A DNA stretch of 44,805 nucleotides from Clostridia bacterium (GCA_029101305.1 JAQXQS010000151.1:1-44805); one strand, 5' to 3'. Shown: positions 32,625-41,949, counted from the stretch's first letter. Program-made: numbers and translations. The notes: a model not told the origin generated them from the sequence alone.

Positions 32625-33472
32625 AAATAAAGGAAGATGGCAAACAAAAGAAAAAAATGAGTCCTGTAAAATGGATTATGTATGGAGGCCTGATTTTCTG
32701 GACTGTAATCCAGTTGTTTCCTTTGTACTGGCTGTTCACGTTTTCGCTGAAGAGTAATGCAGAGATCTTTGGGGGAAATATTATCGGACTGCCCAAAGAG
32801 TGGCACTGGGAACATTATGTAACCGTATTCGGTCAGGCACATATTTACAAATATCTGCTGAACAGTTTATTTGTAGCAATTGTAACAATTGTGGCAACCG
32901 CATTACTGGCCTCTATGGCAAGCTATGCGCTGGTAAGGCTGAAATGGAGATTAAGCTCTGTTGTGTACATCTTATTCCTTCTGGGAATGATGCTGTCACT
33001 TCAGGCAGTACTTCTTCCTTTGTACCGGAATTTAAAGGCAATAAGAGACAGCTTATGGTCCTTGATCATTCCCTATGTTGCATTTAACCTGCCTATGGGA
33101 ATCCTGCTGATAAGCGGAAGCCTGAAAACCATACCAAAGGAAATGGAAGAAGCTGCATTTATAGATGGAGCGAGCCTGTATAAGATCTTTTTCAGAATCA
33201 TCCTTCCGCTGTTGAAACCGATCATTTCTACAGTAGCGATCCTGAACTTCCTGGATTCCTGGAATGAGCTTATGCTTGCACAGACATTTATAAACAGTGA
33301 CCAGTGGATGACCATTACAGTTGGTGTTAACAACATGATCGGCAGATACTCAACGAAATGGGGATTGATCGGAGCTGGTTTAACAATTGCAACAATTCCT
33401 ACACTTGTCCTGTACGCATTCCTGAGCAACAATATTCAGGAAAGTCTGGCAGCAGGTGCAGTTAAGGGGTAA
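32621..33472 (+). CDS. Sugar ABC transporter permease 2 (MalG/UgpE type)
   Basis: A 283-residue permease with the EAA loop EMEEAAFIDGASLYKIFFRI and the C-terminal VNNMIGRYSTKWGLIGAGLT segment typical for the second CUT1 permease. Its ATG overlaps the previous stop (ATGA). It pairs with permease 1 to form the channel. Confidence 0.92.
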   Translation: MKIKEDGKQKKKMSPVKWIMYGGLIFWTVIQLFPLYWLFTFSLKSNAEIFGGNIIGLPKEWHWEHYVTVFGQAHIYKYLLNSLFVAIVTIVATALLASMASYALVRLKWRLSSVVYILFLLGMMLSLQAVLLPLYRNLKAIRDSLWSLIIPYVAFNLPMGILLISGSLKTIPKEMEEAAFIDGASLYKIFFRIILPLLKPIISTVAILNFLDSWNELMLAQTFINSDQWMTITVGVNNMIGRYSTKWGLIGAGLTIATIPTLVLYAFLSNNIQESLAAGAVKG

Positions 33473-33478
33473 GCGATC

Positions 33479-34360
33479 ATGAAGAAGATGTATTGTAAAT
33501 GTCCCTATATTCTTTGCAGTGTGCATGGGAATTGCAGAAAATGTATGGAAAAAAATATAGAAGAAAAGAGTGTATGTTATTGTATGGAACATAATGCAGA
33601 GCTCTTAGGAGCAAAATTGCCTGGAAGATTTCCAATCACGGAAATTTACGACAGTGAAAAGGATATGTCACAGAGATGTGCAGAATTAGTAAAAGAGACC
33701 CTGGAGAAGAAGCCAGACGCGCTGCTCTGTTTTCCGGCAGGGATGACTGTGGTAAAAACCTGTGAGATTTTAAAAGAGATGCAGGACAGAGGAGAAATCG
33801 ATTTTACAAAAGCAAAATTTGTTTCACTTGACGAATGGCTTGATCTGGAAGATGAATCAGAGAACTGCACTCATTTCTTAAGAAAACATCTGTATGGTCC
33901 GTTAGGAATCCGTGAGGATCAGATGACATTATTTGATGTTCATGCCAGCAATCTGGAAGAAGAATGCAAGCGGATCGATCAGTATATTTTCGATTGTGGG
34001 CATATTGACCTGATGCTTCTGGGAATGGGAATGAATGGACATCTGGGACTGAATGAGCCAGGAGAAGATTTCGGGGATTATGCAAAAGTTGTGGAGCTGT
34101 CAGAGACTACAATGAAGGTCGGACAGAAATATTTCTCTGATGGCATGAAGCTGACACGTGGAATTACTCTTGGCGTTCATCATATTTTTGAAACCAAAAA
34201 AGTAGTTTTACAGATTTGCGGTGCACATAAAGCGGAAGCCGTAGGAAAATTGTACCACACAAGGCCGACGATGGACTTCCCGGCGACAGCGCTTAAGCTG
34301 ATGGATACAGCAAGGATCATCATGGACAAAGATGCAGCTGCAGGTATCCTGAAAGAGTAG
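33479..34360 (+). CDS. NagB-like glucosamine-6-phosphate deaminase with N-terminal Cys-rich domain
   Basis: A 293-residue protein. Residues about 45-293 are a glucosamine-6-phosphate deaminase/isomerase fold: AGMTVVKTCEIL, FVSLDEWLDLE (NagB: FNMDEY) and LLGMGMNGHLGLNEPG, containing the active-site His and Glu. Residues 1-38 carry seven Cys (6, 8, 13, 19, 22, 33, 35) and HG between them, in the pattern CxCPxxxCxxHGxCxxC then CxC, like a small zinc-binding domain found alone in Clostridial proteins (DUF6485-like). The start is 6 bp after permease 2, with AAGGGG upstream. It would convert glucosamine-6-phosphate to fructose-6-phosphate and ammonia. No nagA deacetylase is nearby. The Cys domain is an uncommon addition. 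Confidence 0.82.
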   Translation: MKKMYCKCPYILCSVHGNCRKCMEKNIEEKSVCYCMEHNAELLGAKLPGRFPITEIYDSEKDMSQRCAELVKETLEKKPDALLCFPAGMTVVKTCEILKEMQDRGEIDFTKAKFVSLDEWLDLEDESENCTHFLRKHLYGPLGIREDQMTLFDVHASNLEEECKRIDQYIFDCGHIDLMLLGMGMNGHLGLNEPGEDFGDYAKVVELSETTMKVGQKYFSDGMKLTRGITLGVHHIFETKKVVLQICGAHKAEAVGKLYHTRPTMDFPATALKLMDTARIIMDKDAAAGILKE

Positions 34361-34413
34361 GGAAATGGTCTGACGTGGAAGTATGTTGGAATTGTTAATA
34401 GAATATTTTGGAG

Positions 34414-34442
34414 CAGCCCCTGTCTGGATGAGACAGGGGCTG
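34414..34442 (+). terminator. Terminator-like hairpin after the amino-sugar operon
   Basis: CAGCCCCTGTCT at 34414-34425 pairs perfectly with AGACAGGGGCTG at 34431-34442; the following TTGTAC is a weak T tract. Confidence 0.6.
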
Positions 34443-34519
34443 TTGTACAATCTGAAAATTTTGATAAAATTGCCTGCCTATTGTATAAAAGTGCTATCTC
34501 CTATCGGGGAGATGAGAAC

Positions 34520-34549
34520 TGAGGCGGGATATAAAACGTCCCGCCTCAG
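34520..34549. terminator. Hairpin between convergent operons
   Basis: CTGAGGCGGGA at 34520-34530 and TCCCGCCTCAG at 34539-34549, a perfect 11-bp inverted repeat placed just after the end of the minus-strand GH13 gene. Neither side has a good T run, so termination may be Rho-assisted. Confidence 0.5.
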
Positions 34550-34553
34550 GCAT

Positions 34554-36227
34554 TTAAAGTATATTTATATGCAGCACAAACGCCTCATACGGGCGGAGCA
34601 CCCCACTGTTCTGCTCTACATAGTTAGAAATCAGACATTCTCCGTTTCTATATTCCTCAGGAATCTGATAAGAAATTTCTTTGTCAGTGAAGTTGCATAC
34701 CACCAGTAATTTTTCATTGCCAAGAGTTCTGGAATAGGTATAAATATCCGGATTTTCAGCATCCAGAAGCTCATATTTACCGTAAACAATGACCTCATAC
34801 TGCTTGCGGAGCTGGATCAGTTTCTGATAATAATGGAAAACAGAATCCGGTCGCTGAAGCTGTTCGGCTGCGTTGATCTGATGATAATTTGGATTTACCT
34901 TGATCCACGGAGTTCCAGTAGTAAATCCTGCATTTTCACTGTCGTCCCACTGCATAGGTGTTCTGGAATTATCACGGCTTTTTTTGCGAAGGGCAGTAAG
35001 CATTTCTTCAGAAGTCATGATTTTCTTTTCTTCCACCATTTCCCGGTAGGCATTGATACTGTCCAGATCCCGGAATTCACTAAGGTCATGAAATGGCATA
35101 TTGGTCATGCCAAGCTCTTCCCCCTGATAAACGTAAGGGGTACCTTGCATCATATGAAGACAGGTGGCAAGCATTTTGGCTGAGGCTTCCCGGTATTCTT
35201 TGTCATTTCCCCAACGGGAGACCATACGGGGCTGATCGTGATTGCACCAGAAAAGACTGTTCCAGGCTTTTCCTTCGAGTCCATTCTGCCATTTTGTCAT
35301 GATTTCCTTTAATTTCATCAGGTCAAAAGGCTTTAATCCCCATTTATTGTCATCATCTGCATCAAGGGATACATGTTCAAACTGAAACACCATATTCAGT
35401 TCTTTTTCATCACTTCGTGCGTACTTTTTGGCTTCTTCCAGGGTGACACCAGAGCATTCCCCTACTGTGAGAAGGTCATATTTTGACAGCACTTCCTGAC
35501 GCATTTCCTGCAGAAACTCATGGACACGGGGGCCATTGGCACAGACATTGAAGCTGCTGTAACCAGTGACACCAGGCTCTCCATCTTTATATTCCGGATC
35601 TTTGGAAATAAGGCTGATCACATCCATGCGGAAGCCATCTACACCTTTATCCAGCCACCATTTCATCATATTGTAAACGGAAGCTCTTACTTTTTCATTT
35701 TCCCAGTTCAGGTCTGGCTGTTTTTTGGAAAAAAAGTGAAGATAGTACTGACCGGTCTGTTCATCAAATTCCCATGTAGAGCCGCCGAAACAGGAACCCC
35801 AGTTATTAGGTTCTTTTCCATTTACCGGATCTTTCCAGATGTAGTAGTCGCGATAAGGATTATCTTTGCTTTTCCGGCTTTCAATAAAGCAGGCATGCTC
35901 GTCGGAGGTGTGATTTACCACCAGATCCATTACCAGCTTAATTCCTGCCTGGTGACAGAGGGTAAGAAGCTGGTTGAAATCTTCCATGGTTCCGAATTCT
36001 GTCATAATTTGGCGGTAGTCGCTGATATCATAGCCGTTATCATCATTGGGGGACTGGTAAATAGGGGAGAGCCAGACTACGTTTACACCAAGTTCCTTTA
36101 AATATGGTATTTTTTGAATAATTCCTTTTAAATCACCAATTCCATCACCGTTACTGTCGTTGAAGCTTCGTGGGTAAATCTGATAAACCACAGCTTCTTT
36201 CCACCATCTTTTTTCTATATTGTTCAT
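34554..36227 (-). CDS. GH13_31-type oligo-1,6-glucosidase
   Basis: A 557-residue cytosolic alpha-glucosidase. The barrel begins WWKEAVVYQIYPRSFNDSNG; catalytic residues are the Asp (about 200) in GFRMDVISLI, the Glu (about 255) in TVGECSG and the Asp (about 330) in WCNHDQPR. In this family a Val after the nucleophile Asp is tied to activity on alpha-1,6 bonds (isomaltose type), so this copy likely cuts isomalto-oligosaccharides. It is second in a minus-strand pair with the related gene at 36286-37962, 58 bp apart. GAGGAAAA precedes the start. Confidence 0.92.
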   Translation of the reverse strand: MNNIEKRWWKEAVVYQIYPRSFNDSNGDGIGDLKGIIQKIPYLKELGVNVVWLSPIYQSPNDDNGYDISDYRQIMTEFGTMEDFNQLLTLCHQAGIKLVMDLVVNHTSDEHACFIESRKSKDNPYRDYYIWKDPVNGKEPNNWGSCFGGSTWEFDEQTGQYYLHFFSKKQPDLNWENEKVRASVYNMMKWWLDKGVDGFRMDVISLISKDPEYKDGEPGVTGYSSFNVCANGPRVHEFLQEMRQEVLSKYDLLTVGECSGVTLEEAKKYARSDEKELNMVFQFEHVSLDADDDNKWGLKPFDLMKLKEIMTKWQNGLEGKAWNSLFWCNHDQPRMVSRWGNDKEYREASAKMLATCLHMMQGTPYVYQGEELGMTNMPFHDLSEFRDLDSINAYREMVEEKKIMTSEEMLTALRKKSRDNSRTPMQWDDSENAGFTTGTPWIKVNPNYHQINAAEQLQRPDSVFHYYQKLIQLRKQYEVIVYGKYELLDAENPDIYTYSRTLGNEKLLVVCNFTDKEISYQIPEEYRNGECLISNYVEQNSGVLRPYEAFVLHINIL

Positions 36228-36285
36228 GCTTTTTTCCTCTTACTTATAATCTTTTTTACTGTTTAATGTGCTCACACGTAACATA

Positions 36286-37962
36286 TTATTTATTTTGCGT
36301 CAACTCAAGTACTAAAACCTGGTATCCATGCAGCTTCAGGCTATTACCATTAGAATCTACATCCGGGTAATTGTTGATCAGAACCTTTTTGCAGGCTGCA
36401 GGAAGTGTGATTTCCTGTTCCTCTTTCTGATAGTTTCCAACTACCAGAAGGGTTTTGTCTCCTTTGCGGTAATAAGCCATCAGGTTATGGCGCTCTTCCA
36501 GAAATGGGGTGAGTGTACCGTATACAACCGTTTCCTTATACTCTGGTGATTTCCGGAGCTGGATCAGCTTCTGGTAAAAATGAAATACAGAGCCTGGATC
36601 CTTTCGTTCCTCCTCTACATTGATGGAAGTATAATTTGGATTTACCCGGAGCCATGGAGTACCAGTTGTAAAACCGGCATTTTTCCCATCTGTCCACTGC
36701 ATCGGTGTGCGGGCATTGTCACGGCTATGACGGGCAACGGCTGCAAGTGCCTCTTCCGGGGAAAGACCAGCATCAAGGGCTACTTTGTATTCGTCCAGGG
36801 TAGAAATGTCATCTACCTCATCAATGGAATGAAATGGCACATTTTCCATGCCAAGCTCCTGTCCCTGATAGATAAATGGCAGTCCGCGGAGCATGAAATT
36901 CAAGGCGGCAAGCATTTTTTTACTTTCGTTACAGCAGTCTCCTTCCGGAATATAGCGGCTGACCCCACGGGGTTCATCATGGTTTTCGATGATATTGGAA
37001 ATAAATCCGAAATCGCCCATTTTTGCCTGGGCTTCGAAGCAGCAGCGTTTATAGTCATCCGGAGTGATTTTTTTGCTGTCATACCAGCCTTTATCAGAGC
37101 CACCGAAAATCGCTTCATTGAAATCGAACATAGTGGAAAAATATCCATTTTCTCCAATGAAAGCTGGCAGATCCTGATCCTTCACATTAAAGACCTCGCC
37201 TACAGAAAAAGCGTCATGAGGTTTGAAAGTGCGGTCACGCATTTCCCCAAGAAATTCTCCAATTCCTGTAGCTTCTTCCAGCATTTTTCCAATGTAGCAA
37301 AGTCCGTCATCACGGTCTGGTTCATAGTCATGCAAAGGCAGGGCTTTTTTGATATTGATGATCGCATCAATGCGGAAGCCGCCGAGACCTTTATCCAGCC
37401 ACCAGTTGATATTTTTATATACTTCTTCACGAACTTCGGGATTTTCCCAGTTCAGGTCGGGCTGTTTCTTGTGGAAAACATGAAGATATTGCTTGTTGGT
37501 CCCTGGAAGATCTTCCCAGACAGATCCACCGAAATAAGAGCGCCAGTTGGTGGGAAGTTTCCCTTCTTCTTTGTCTCTCAGATAGAAGAAATTCCCATAT
37601 TTTCCATCTGGATCAGCACATGCTTTTTTGAACCATTCATGTTCATCGGAACAATGATTGACCACCAGATCCATCAGAATATACATATTACGCTTTTTCG
37701 CTTCGGCAATGAGCCGGTCCATGTCCTCCATGGTGCCAAAGCGCGGGTCAATGTCATAATAGTCGGAAATATCGTATCCCTGATCCGCAAATGGGGAACG
37801 ATAGCAAGGAGAAAGCCAGATAATATCAACGCCCAGCTCCTTTAAATAATCCAGTTTTTCTATGATTCCAGGCAGATCGCCGATTCCGTCCCCATTTGTG
37901 TCATAAAAGCTTTTGGGGTAAATCTGATAGGCGACTTTGTCCTGCCACCATTTTCGTTCCAT
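36286..37962 (-). CDS. GH13_31-type alpha-glucosidase
   Basis: A 558-residue cytosolic enzyme. It starts WWQDKVAYQIYPKSFYDTNG, with catalytic Asp (about 198) in GFRIDAIINI, Glu in SVGEVFN and Asp in IENHDEPR. An Ala instead of Val follows the nucleophile, which in this family goes with alpha-1,4-bond specificity (maltose or trehalose-like alpha-glucosides). The two GH13 enzymes of this pair thus probably split alpha-1,4 and alpha-1,6 links between them. AGAGGAGG precedes the start. It heads the operon; the operator-like dyad at 38056-38075 and the AraC gene lie upstream. Confidence 0.92.
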   Translation of the reverse strand: MERKWWQDKVAYQIYPKSFYDTNGDGIGDLPGIIEKLDYLKELGVDIIWLSPCYRSPFADQGYDISDYYDIDPRFGTMEDMDRLIAEAKKRNMYILMDLVVNHCSDEHEWFKKACADPDGKYGNFFYLRDKEEGKLPTNWRSYFGGSVWEDLPGTNKQYLHVFHKKQPDLNWENPEVREEVYKNINWWLDKGLGGFRIDAIINIKKALPLHDYEPDRDDGLCYIGKMLEEATGIGEFLGEMRDRTFKPHDAFSVGEVFNVKDQDLPAFIGENGYFSTMFDFNEAIFGGSDKGWYDSKKITPDDYKRCCFEAQAKMGDFGFISNIIENHDEPRGVSRYIPEGDCCNESKKMLAALNFMLRGLPFIYQGQELGMENVPFHSIDEVDDISTLDEYKVALDAGLSPEEALAAVARHSRDNARTPMQWTDGKNAGFTTGTPWLRVNPNYTSINVEEERKDPGSVFHFYQKLIQLRKSPEYKETVVYGTLTPFLEERHNLMAYYRKGDKTLLVVGNYQKEEQEITLPAACKKVLINNYPDVDSNGNSLKLHGYQVLVLELTQNK

Positions 37963-38055
37963 GTAGAATCCTCCTCTTGTATGTCAGGAGCCAGAGGCAA
38001 AAAGCTTTTGTTACAAGTGTAAAAAGCAGTTTGGGCTCCTTTGGCTCCAATGTGA

Positions 38056-38075
38056 ATGTATATAACATTATACAT
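38056..38075 (-). promoter_or_regulatory. Dyad over the -10 of the GH13 operon promoter
   Basis: ATGTATA and TATACAT flank a 6-bp centre (38056-38075). On the minus strand a TATAAT (complement 38067-38072) lies within it, about 100 bp before the GH13 start, but no fair -35 is seen. A promoter lacking a -35 fits control by an activator such as the adjoining AraC protein. Confidence 0.4.
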
Positions 38076-38178
38076 ACATATGAGAAAGAAAACTTCCTTT
38101 AATATGATGGAAAATTACGAAATTTTGACTATTTATAGGAAGAAGCTGAAGAACATCTTTCGGTCTGCGCAGCCCGGT

Positions 38179-39156
38179 TTAGAAAGTGGGAATATCGGAA
38201 ACAGAACTATGTTTGCGGTACTGCAAAGGTGTGGTCTGGGTGTATCTGCGGAATTCCCGGAGAAAATTCCCCATATTGTTATAACCGCATTCCAGGCAGA
38301 CTTCTGTGACTGGAAGGCTGGTGTCTGTAAGCAACCGCATGGCCTGGCGGATCCGGTATTCATTTAAATATTCTACAGGGGAAATTCCAATGGTTTTTTT
38401 GAAAAAACGGCAGAAATATTGCTCGTTCAGTCCGACCAGGGAAGCCAGATCACGGATATAAATTTTGTCCTGATAATGCTTCTGCATATAGGTAATTACA
38501 GTTTTGATTGTCTCTATCCGGTGGTCGTCGGGGTTCTCTGTCTGGGAAAAAAGCTGCCACCTGGTCAGCTCAGCCAGAATCTGCAGGAGAGAGGCTTTGA
38601 CCAGAAGCTGGTCGGCCAGATCCATAACTGCTTTGTCGGATGCGCGAAACAGTGTGGTATGGAATTTATTATAAGTATTTTCTAATAATTCAGAGGAACT
38701 GCAGCGGAAAAAAGCGTCAGTGATAGTTTGGAACAGTTCTTTCATAATAAGAAAAGAGGAATGTTCTTTGGAAATACATCTTGGAAACAATAAGCTGCCT
38801 TTTTGCAAGGGCTGGATCAGTTGTGCCCAGGCTGCATCATAAAATGGAGAGCCAAGAAGCTCCGGGCCAAAAACAACTGCGTATTCGGATGCTTTTGTTT
38901 TGGAATGGGTAGAGATGCTGTGCAGCTCGCCGGGATTGATAAAATAAAAACATTCTGAGGTGATGGTAAATGTCTCCATATTTATTTCCAGACAGAAGTT
39001 ACCTTCGGGGAAATAAAGCATTTCAATCTCTTCGTGCCAGTGATGTTTAACCAAGACTCCGTGTCCGGTAGCCTGAAGCTGATAAAAGGCACAGGGAAAA
39101 GAAGAAGAACCGTGCTGGCTTGCTTCTTTTAAATCGGGAAACTGGTACTGGTACAT
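38179..39156 (-). CDS. AraC-family transcriptional regulator
   Basis: A 325-residue protein. The N-terminal half is a cupin-type sensor (KHHWHEEIEMLYFPEGNFCL, then FYFINPGELHSIST). The C-terminal 100 residues contain two helix-turn-helix motifs: IYIRDLASLVGLNEQYFCRF followed by KKTIGISPVEYLNEYRI, and VTEVCLECGYNNMGNFLREF followed by RRYTQTTPLQYR. AraC proteins with this layout usually activate sugar genes on ligand binding. GGAGG precedes the ATG. It lies directly upstream of the two GH13 genes on the same strand, which are its likely targets. Confidence 0.93.
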   Translation of the reverse strand: MYQYQFPDLKEASQHGSSSFPCAFYQLQATGHGVLVKHHWHEEIEMLYFPEGNFCLEINMETFTITSECFYFINPGELHSISTHSKTKASEYAVVFGPELLGSPFYDAAWAQLIQPLQKGSLLFPRCISKEHSSFLIMKELFQTITDAFFRCSSSELLENTYNKFHTTLFRASDKAVMDLADQLLVKASLLQILAELTRWQLFSQTENPDDHRIETIKTVITYMQKHYQDKIYIRDLASLVGLNEQYFCRFFKKTIGISPVEYLNEYRIRQAMRLLTDTSLPVTEVCLECGYNNMGNFLREFRRYTQTTPLQYRKHSSVSDIPTF

Positions 39157-39210
39157 AATAAGACCTCCGGAATGTAGCGTGATAAAATACAGCGTTATAT
39201 AATGAGGTTA

Positions 39211-39232
39211 GGGTCAAAAGGTCTTTTGCCCC
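39211..39232. promoter_or_regulatory. 22-bp palindrome between two divergent regulator genes
   Basis: GGGTCAAAAG (39211-39220) and CTTTTGCCCC (39223-39232) form a dyad around a 2-bp centre with one mismatch. Position between the AraC start (39156) and the MalT-like start (39383) makes it an operator candidate. TATAAT-like boxes at 39242-39247 and about 39196-39202 surround it. Confidence 0.4.
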
Positions 39233-39382
39233 CTGACATCATATAATTTGAATTTTAACATCTTAGAACAGGATTGCAACCTGAAAAAGAAAAACAGTTC
39301 ATGAAACTGGCAGTTGTTGGCAGGTTGTGATGGATATATAATAGGATTAACGAATATAAGTAGTCGCAAAGAGGAAAATCAG

Positions 39383-41884
39383 ATGCCAAAACAGAACTTA
39401 AACACAATCTATATATCGGAACGTTTACGGGAAAGCCTGAAGCCGGTCTCAGGCTGTGCTTTGACTACAGTGGTGGCACCTATGGGATACGGCAAGACAA
39501 CCGCCATAAACTGGTATCTGGCAGAGCGTGCCAGGGAGGAGAAGCCATGCATTATCCGGGTTAGTGTATATTCAGATAATCTTGCAATTTTCTGGAAAAG
39601 TGTGCAGGATGCATTTGCCAGGGAGGGATTTGGATTCCTCAGGGAATATACCTGTCCCACAGATGCAGCAGGTGGCAGTCTGCTGGCAGATGATCTTTGT
39701 TATGAACTGGATCTGGATAAAGGCTACTATGTTTTTATTGATGATTTCCACTTACTGAGAGAAAAAAATGTCTCGGATTTCATCTGCAGGCTTGCAAATC
39801 GTCTTCCTGTAAATGTGCACCTTATCCTTGCAAGCCGTGACCGTTTCCTTCCAGATGCACAGATCCTCCGCCTGGGAGGACGAGTTCATCAGATTGGAAT
39901 GGAACAGCTTCGTTTGAACTCCGGGGAGCTTTCTGCTTATGTACATAAATGCGGAACGAAGCTTTCCGCGGAACAGCTGGAAGCTTTACTATATTCCAGT
40001 GAGGGATGGTTTTCTGCCATATATCTGAACTTAAGAACCTTTCTGGAACAGGCTTCCCTGCCAGATGGCAATTCGGATATTTATGCAATGTTTACCTCTG
40101 CCATGATCGATCCGCTTCCGGAAAAACACAGGGACTTTCTTGCAATCATGGGGCTTGCAGATGAGTTTACAGTGGAAATGGCACAGTTTATTACAGGGGA
40201 TTCTGAGGTGAGAGAGATACTGACTGCACTTACCGGGCAAAACGCTTTTGTAAAACGTCTCCCTGACGGTAAGACATACCGGTTCCATCACATGATGAAA
40301 GAGTGTGCCAGAAAAGTCTTTGTATTGTTGGGAGAAAAAAGGCAGTCTTTTTATTTGGGACGTTATGGCATGTGGTATGAAGAACATCAGCAGTATCTTC
40401 ACGCCATGAATGCTTATCAGCAGGCAGCAGATTACAATGGACTTCTCCGGGTGGTTCAGAAAGATGCGGGGATTTTATTGTCTTCACTGAGTCCGGATGC
40501 AGTATTGGAAATCCTTGGAAAATGTCCTACTTCCATACTAAAAGAACATCCCTTGTCCATTCTGGTTCTCATGCGCAGCATGTTTAACTGGCACAGGATT
40601 CCCAAAATGCTGGAATTAAAAGAGCTTTTGATGGAGGCAATCGGAGAGCACCCTGAATTGTCGCCTATGGAGAGGGGAAATCTGCTGGGAGAATGCGATC
40701 TGATCATGAGCTTTCTCTGTTATAACGATATCAGTGCCATGAGCCGTCTGCATCGTAGTGCCAGCAGCCAGATGTCCCGTCCTGCCATCAGTATTAACAG
40801 ACGGGGCGGATGGACATTTGGTTCTCCTTCTGTATTGATGATGTTTCACCGGAAGCCTGGAATGCTTAAGGATGAACTTGCCCAGATGGAAGAATGTATG
40901 CCGCATTATTACAAAATCACAGATGGACACGGACAGGGAGCTGAGCGAATTATGGCAGCAGAAGCTGCATTTATGCAGGGACGTTTCCAGGATGCGGTTA
41001 TTGAATTAGAAACGGCTTACGCCCAGATTGAGGGAAACGGGCAGGAAAACATGGGACTTTGCTGCGATTTCCTGGCACAAAGGCTGTTTCTGTGCACTGG
41101 GATGGAACTGCGGTATACTTTTGAAGAACGCTATAGAACGTTGCTTTTGCATCATAATGCGGCCTGGATCAATATCTGGAATGCAGCCTGTGCGTACTAT
41201 TATGCTTTGCAAGGATGCCAAGCTAAAATTCCGGAGATATTTTCTGCCCATCAGCTTTCTTCTGTTCATATCCTTGCTCCAGGCAGACCCATGATTGAAA
41301 TGATCGAGAATCAGGTTTATCTGGCACAGGGGGCTTATGCCAAAGTTCTGGGAAGGAGCAAAGGACAGCTTGCAGTCTGTGAAAGTATGCATTATGAGCT
41401 GGTCAGAATCCATCTGCTGATCCAGACGGCGGCAGCTTATGGGATGCTGGGAAAGCATAATGAGGGACAGACTATTCTGCAGCAGGCAATACAGGAAGCT
41501 GCGGCGGATGATCTCCTTCTTCCCTTTGCAGAGAATTACAGTTATCTGAAGCCCCTGCTGGAAAGCTGTACTGTGGGCAGAAATTCAGAACTTCTTCATC
41601 ACATTATCCAGCTTGGACAGGATTATGAAATGCGTCTGCAAAAGCTGAATGTAGAAAATACCCGTCCGGCTATACTTGCGTCTTTGACAGAACGCGAACA
41701 CGAGATCGTGCTGCTTCTTAGGCAGCGCCTGAGTAACCGGGAAATTGGAGAGAAGCTTTACCTGTCAGAAGGAAGTGTGAAGCAGTATGTCAATCAGATT
41801 TATTCCAAGCTGCAGATCGGAGGGGATACCCGGACGAAAAGGAAACAGCTTTTGGAATTGCTGGAATCCGGGAATAACCAGTGA
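39383..41884 (+). CDS. MalT-like ATP-dependent LuxR-family regulator
   Basis: An 833-residue signal-transducing ATPase regulator. The P-loop is VVAPMGYGKTTA (about 31-42), Walker B is GYYVFIDDFHLL, and HLILASRDR and a winged-helix-like part follow. The middle (about 330-750) is helical, TPR-like, and binds the inducer in MalT. The C-terminal HTH is LTEREHEIVLLLRQRLSNRE then IGEKLYLSEGSVKQYVNQIY. Such proteins turn on sugar genes when ATP and an inducer such as maltotriose are bound. The start at 39383 (GAGGAAA site) matches the family N-terminus. It is divergent from AraC; targets may include the GH13 pair. Confidence 0.92.
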   Translation: MPKQNLNTIYISERLRESLKPVSGCALTTVVAPMGYGKTTAINWYLAERAREEKPCIIRVSVYSDNLAIFWKSVQDAFAREGFGFLREYTCPTDAAGGSLLADDLCYELDLDKGYYVFIDDFHLLREKNVSDFICRLANRLPVNVHLILASRDRFLPDAQILRLGGRVHQIGMEQLRLNSGELSAYVHKCGTKLSAEQLEALLYSSEGWFSAIYLNLRTFLEQASLPDGNSDIYAMFTSAMIDPLPEKHRDFLAIMGLADEFTVEMAQFITGDSEVREILTALTGQNAFVKRLPDGKTYRFHHMMKECARKVFVLLGEKRQSFYLGRYGMWYEEHQQYLHAMNAYQQAADYNGLLRVVQKDAGILLSSLSPDAVLEILGKCPTSILKEHPLSILVLMRSMFNWHRIPKMLELKELLMEAIGEHPELSPMERGNLLGECDLIMSFLCYNDISAMSRLHRSASSQMSRPAISINRRGGWTFGSPSVLMMFHRKPGMLKDELAQMEECMPHYYKITDGHGQGAERIMAAEAAFMQGRFQDAVIELETAYAQIEGNGQENMGLCCDFLAQRLFLCTGMELRYTFEERYRTLLLHHNAAWINIWNAACAYYYALQGCQAKIPEIFSAHQLSSVHILAPGRPMIEMIENQVYLAQGAYAKVLGRSKGQLAVCESMHYELVRIHLLIQTAAAYGMLGKHNEGQTILQQAIQEAAADDLLLPFAENYSYLKPLLESCTVGRNSELLHHIIQLGQDYEMRLQKLNVENTRPAILASLTEREHEIVLLLRQRLSNREIGEKLYLSEGSVKQYVNQIYSKLQIGGDTRTKRKQLLELLESGNNQ

Positions 41885-41949
41885 TACCTTAGCGCATGTT
41901 TGAAAAAGGGCTCTAGAAACTAACTTTTGGTTAATGTTTATGTTCGATG

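Noticed and set aside
36580-37845. A 421-codon plus-strand frame opposite the GH13 gene
   Set aside because: It is antisense to a clear glycosidase and its translation shows no protein-like motifs.
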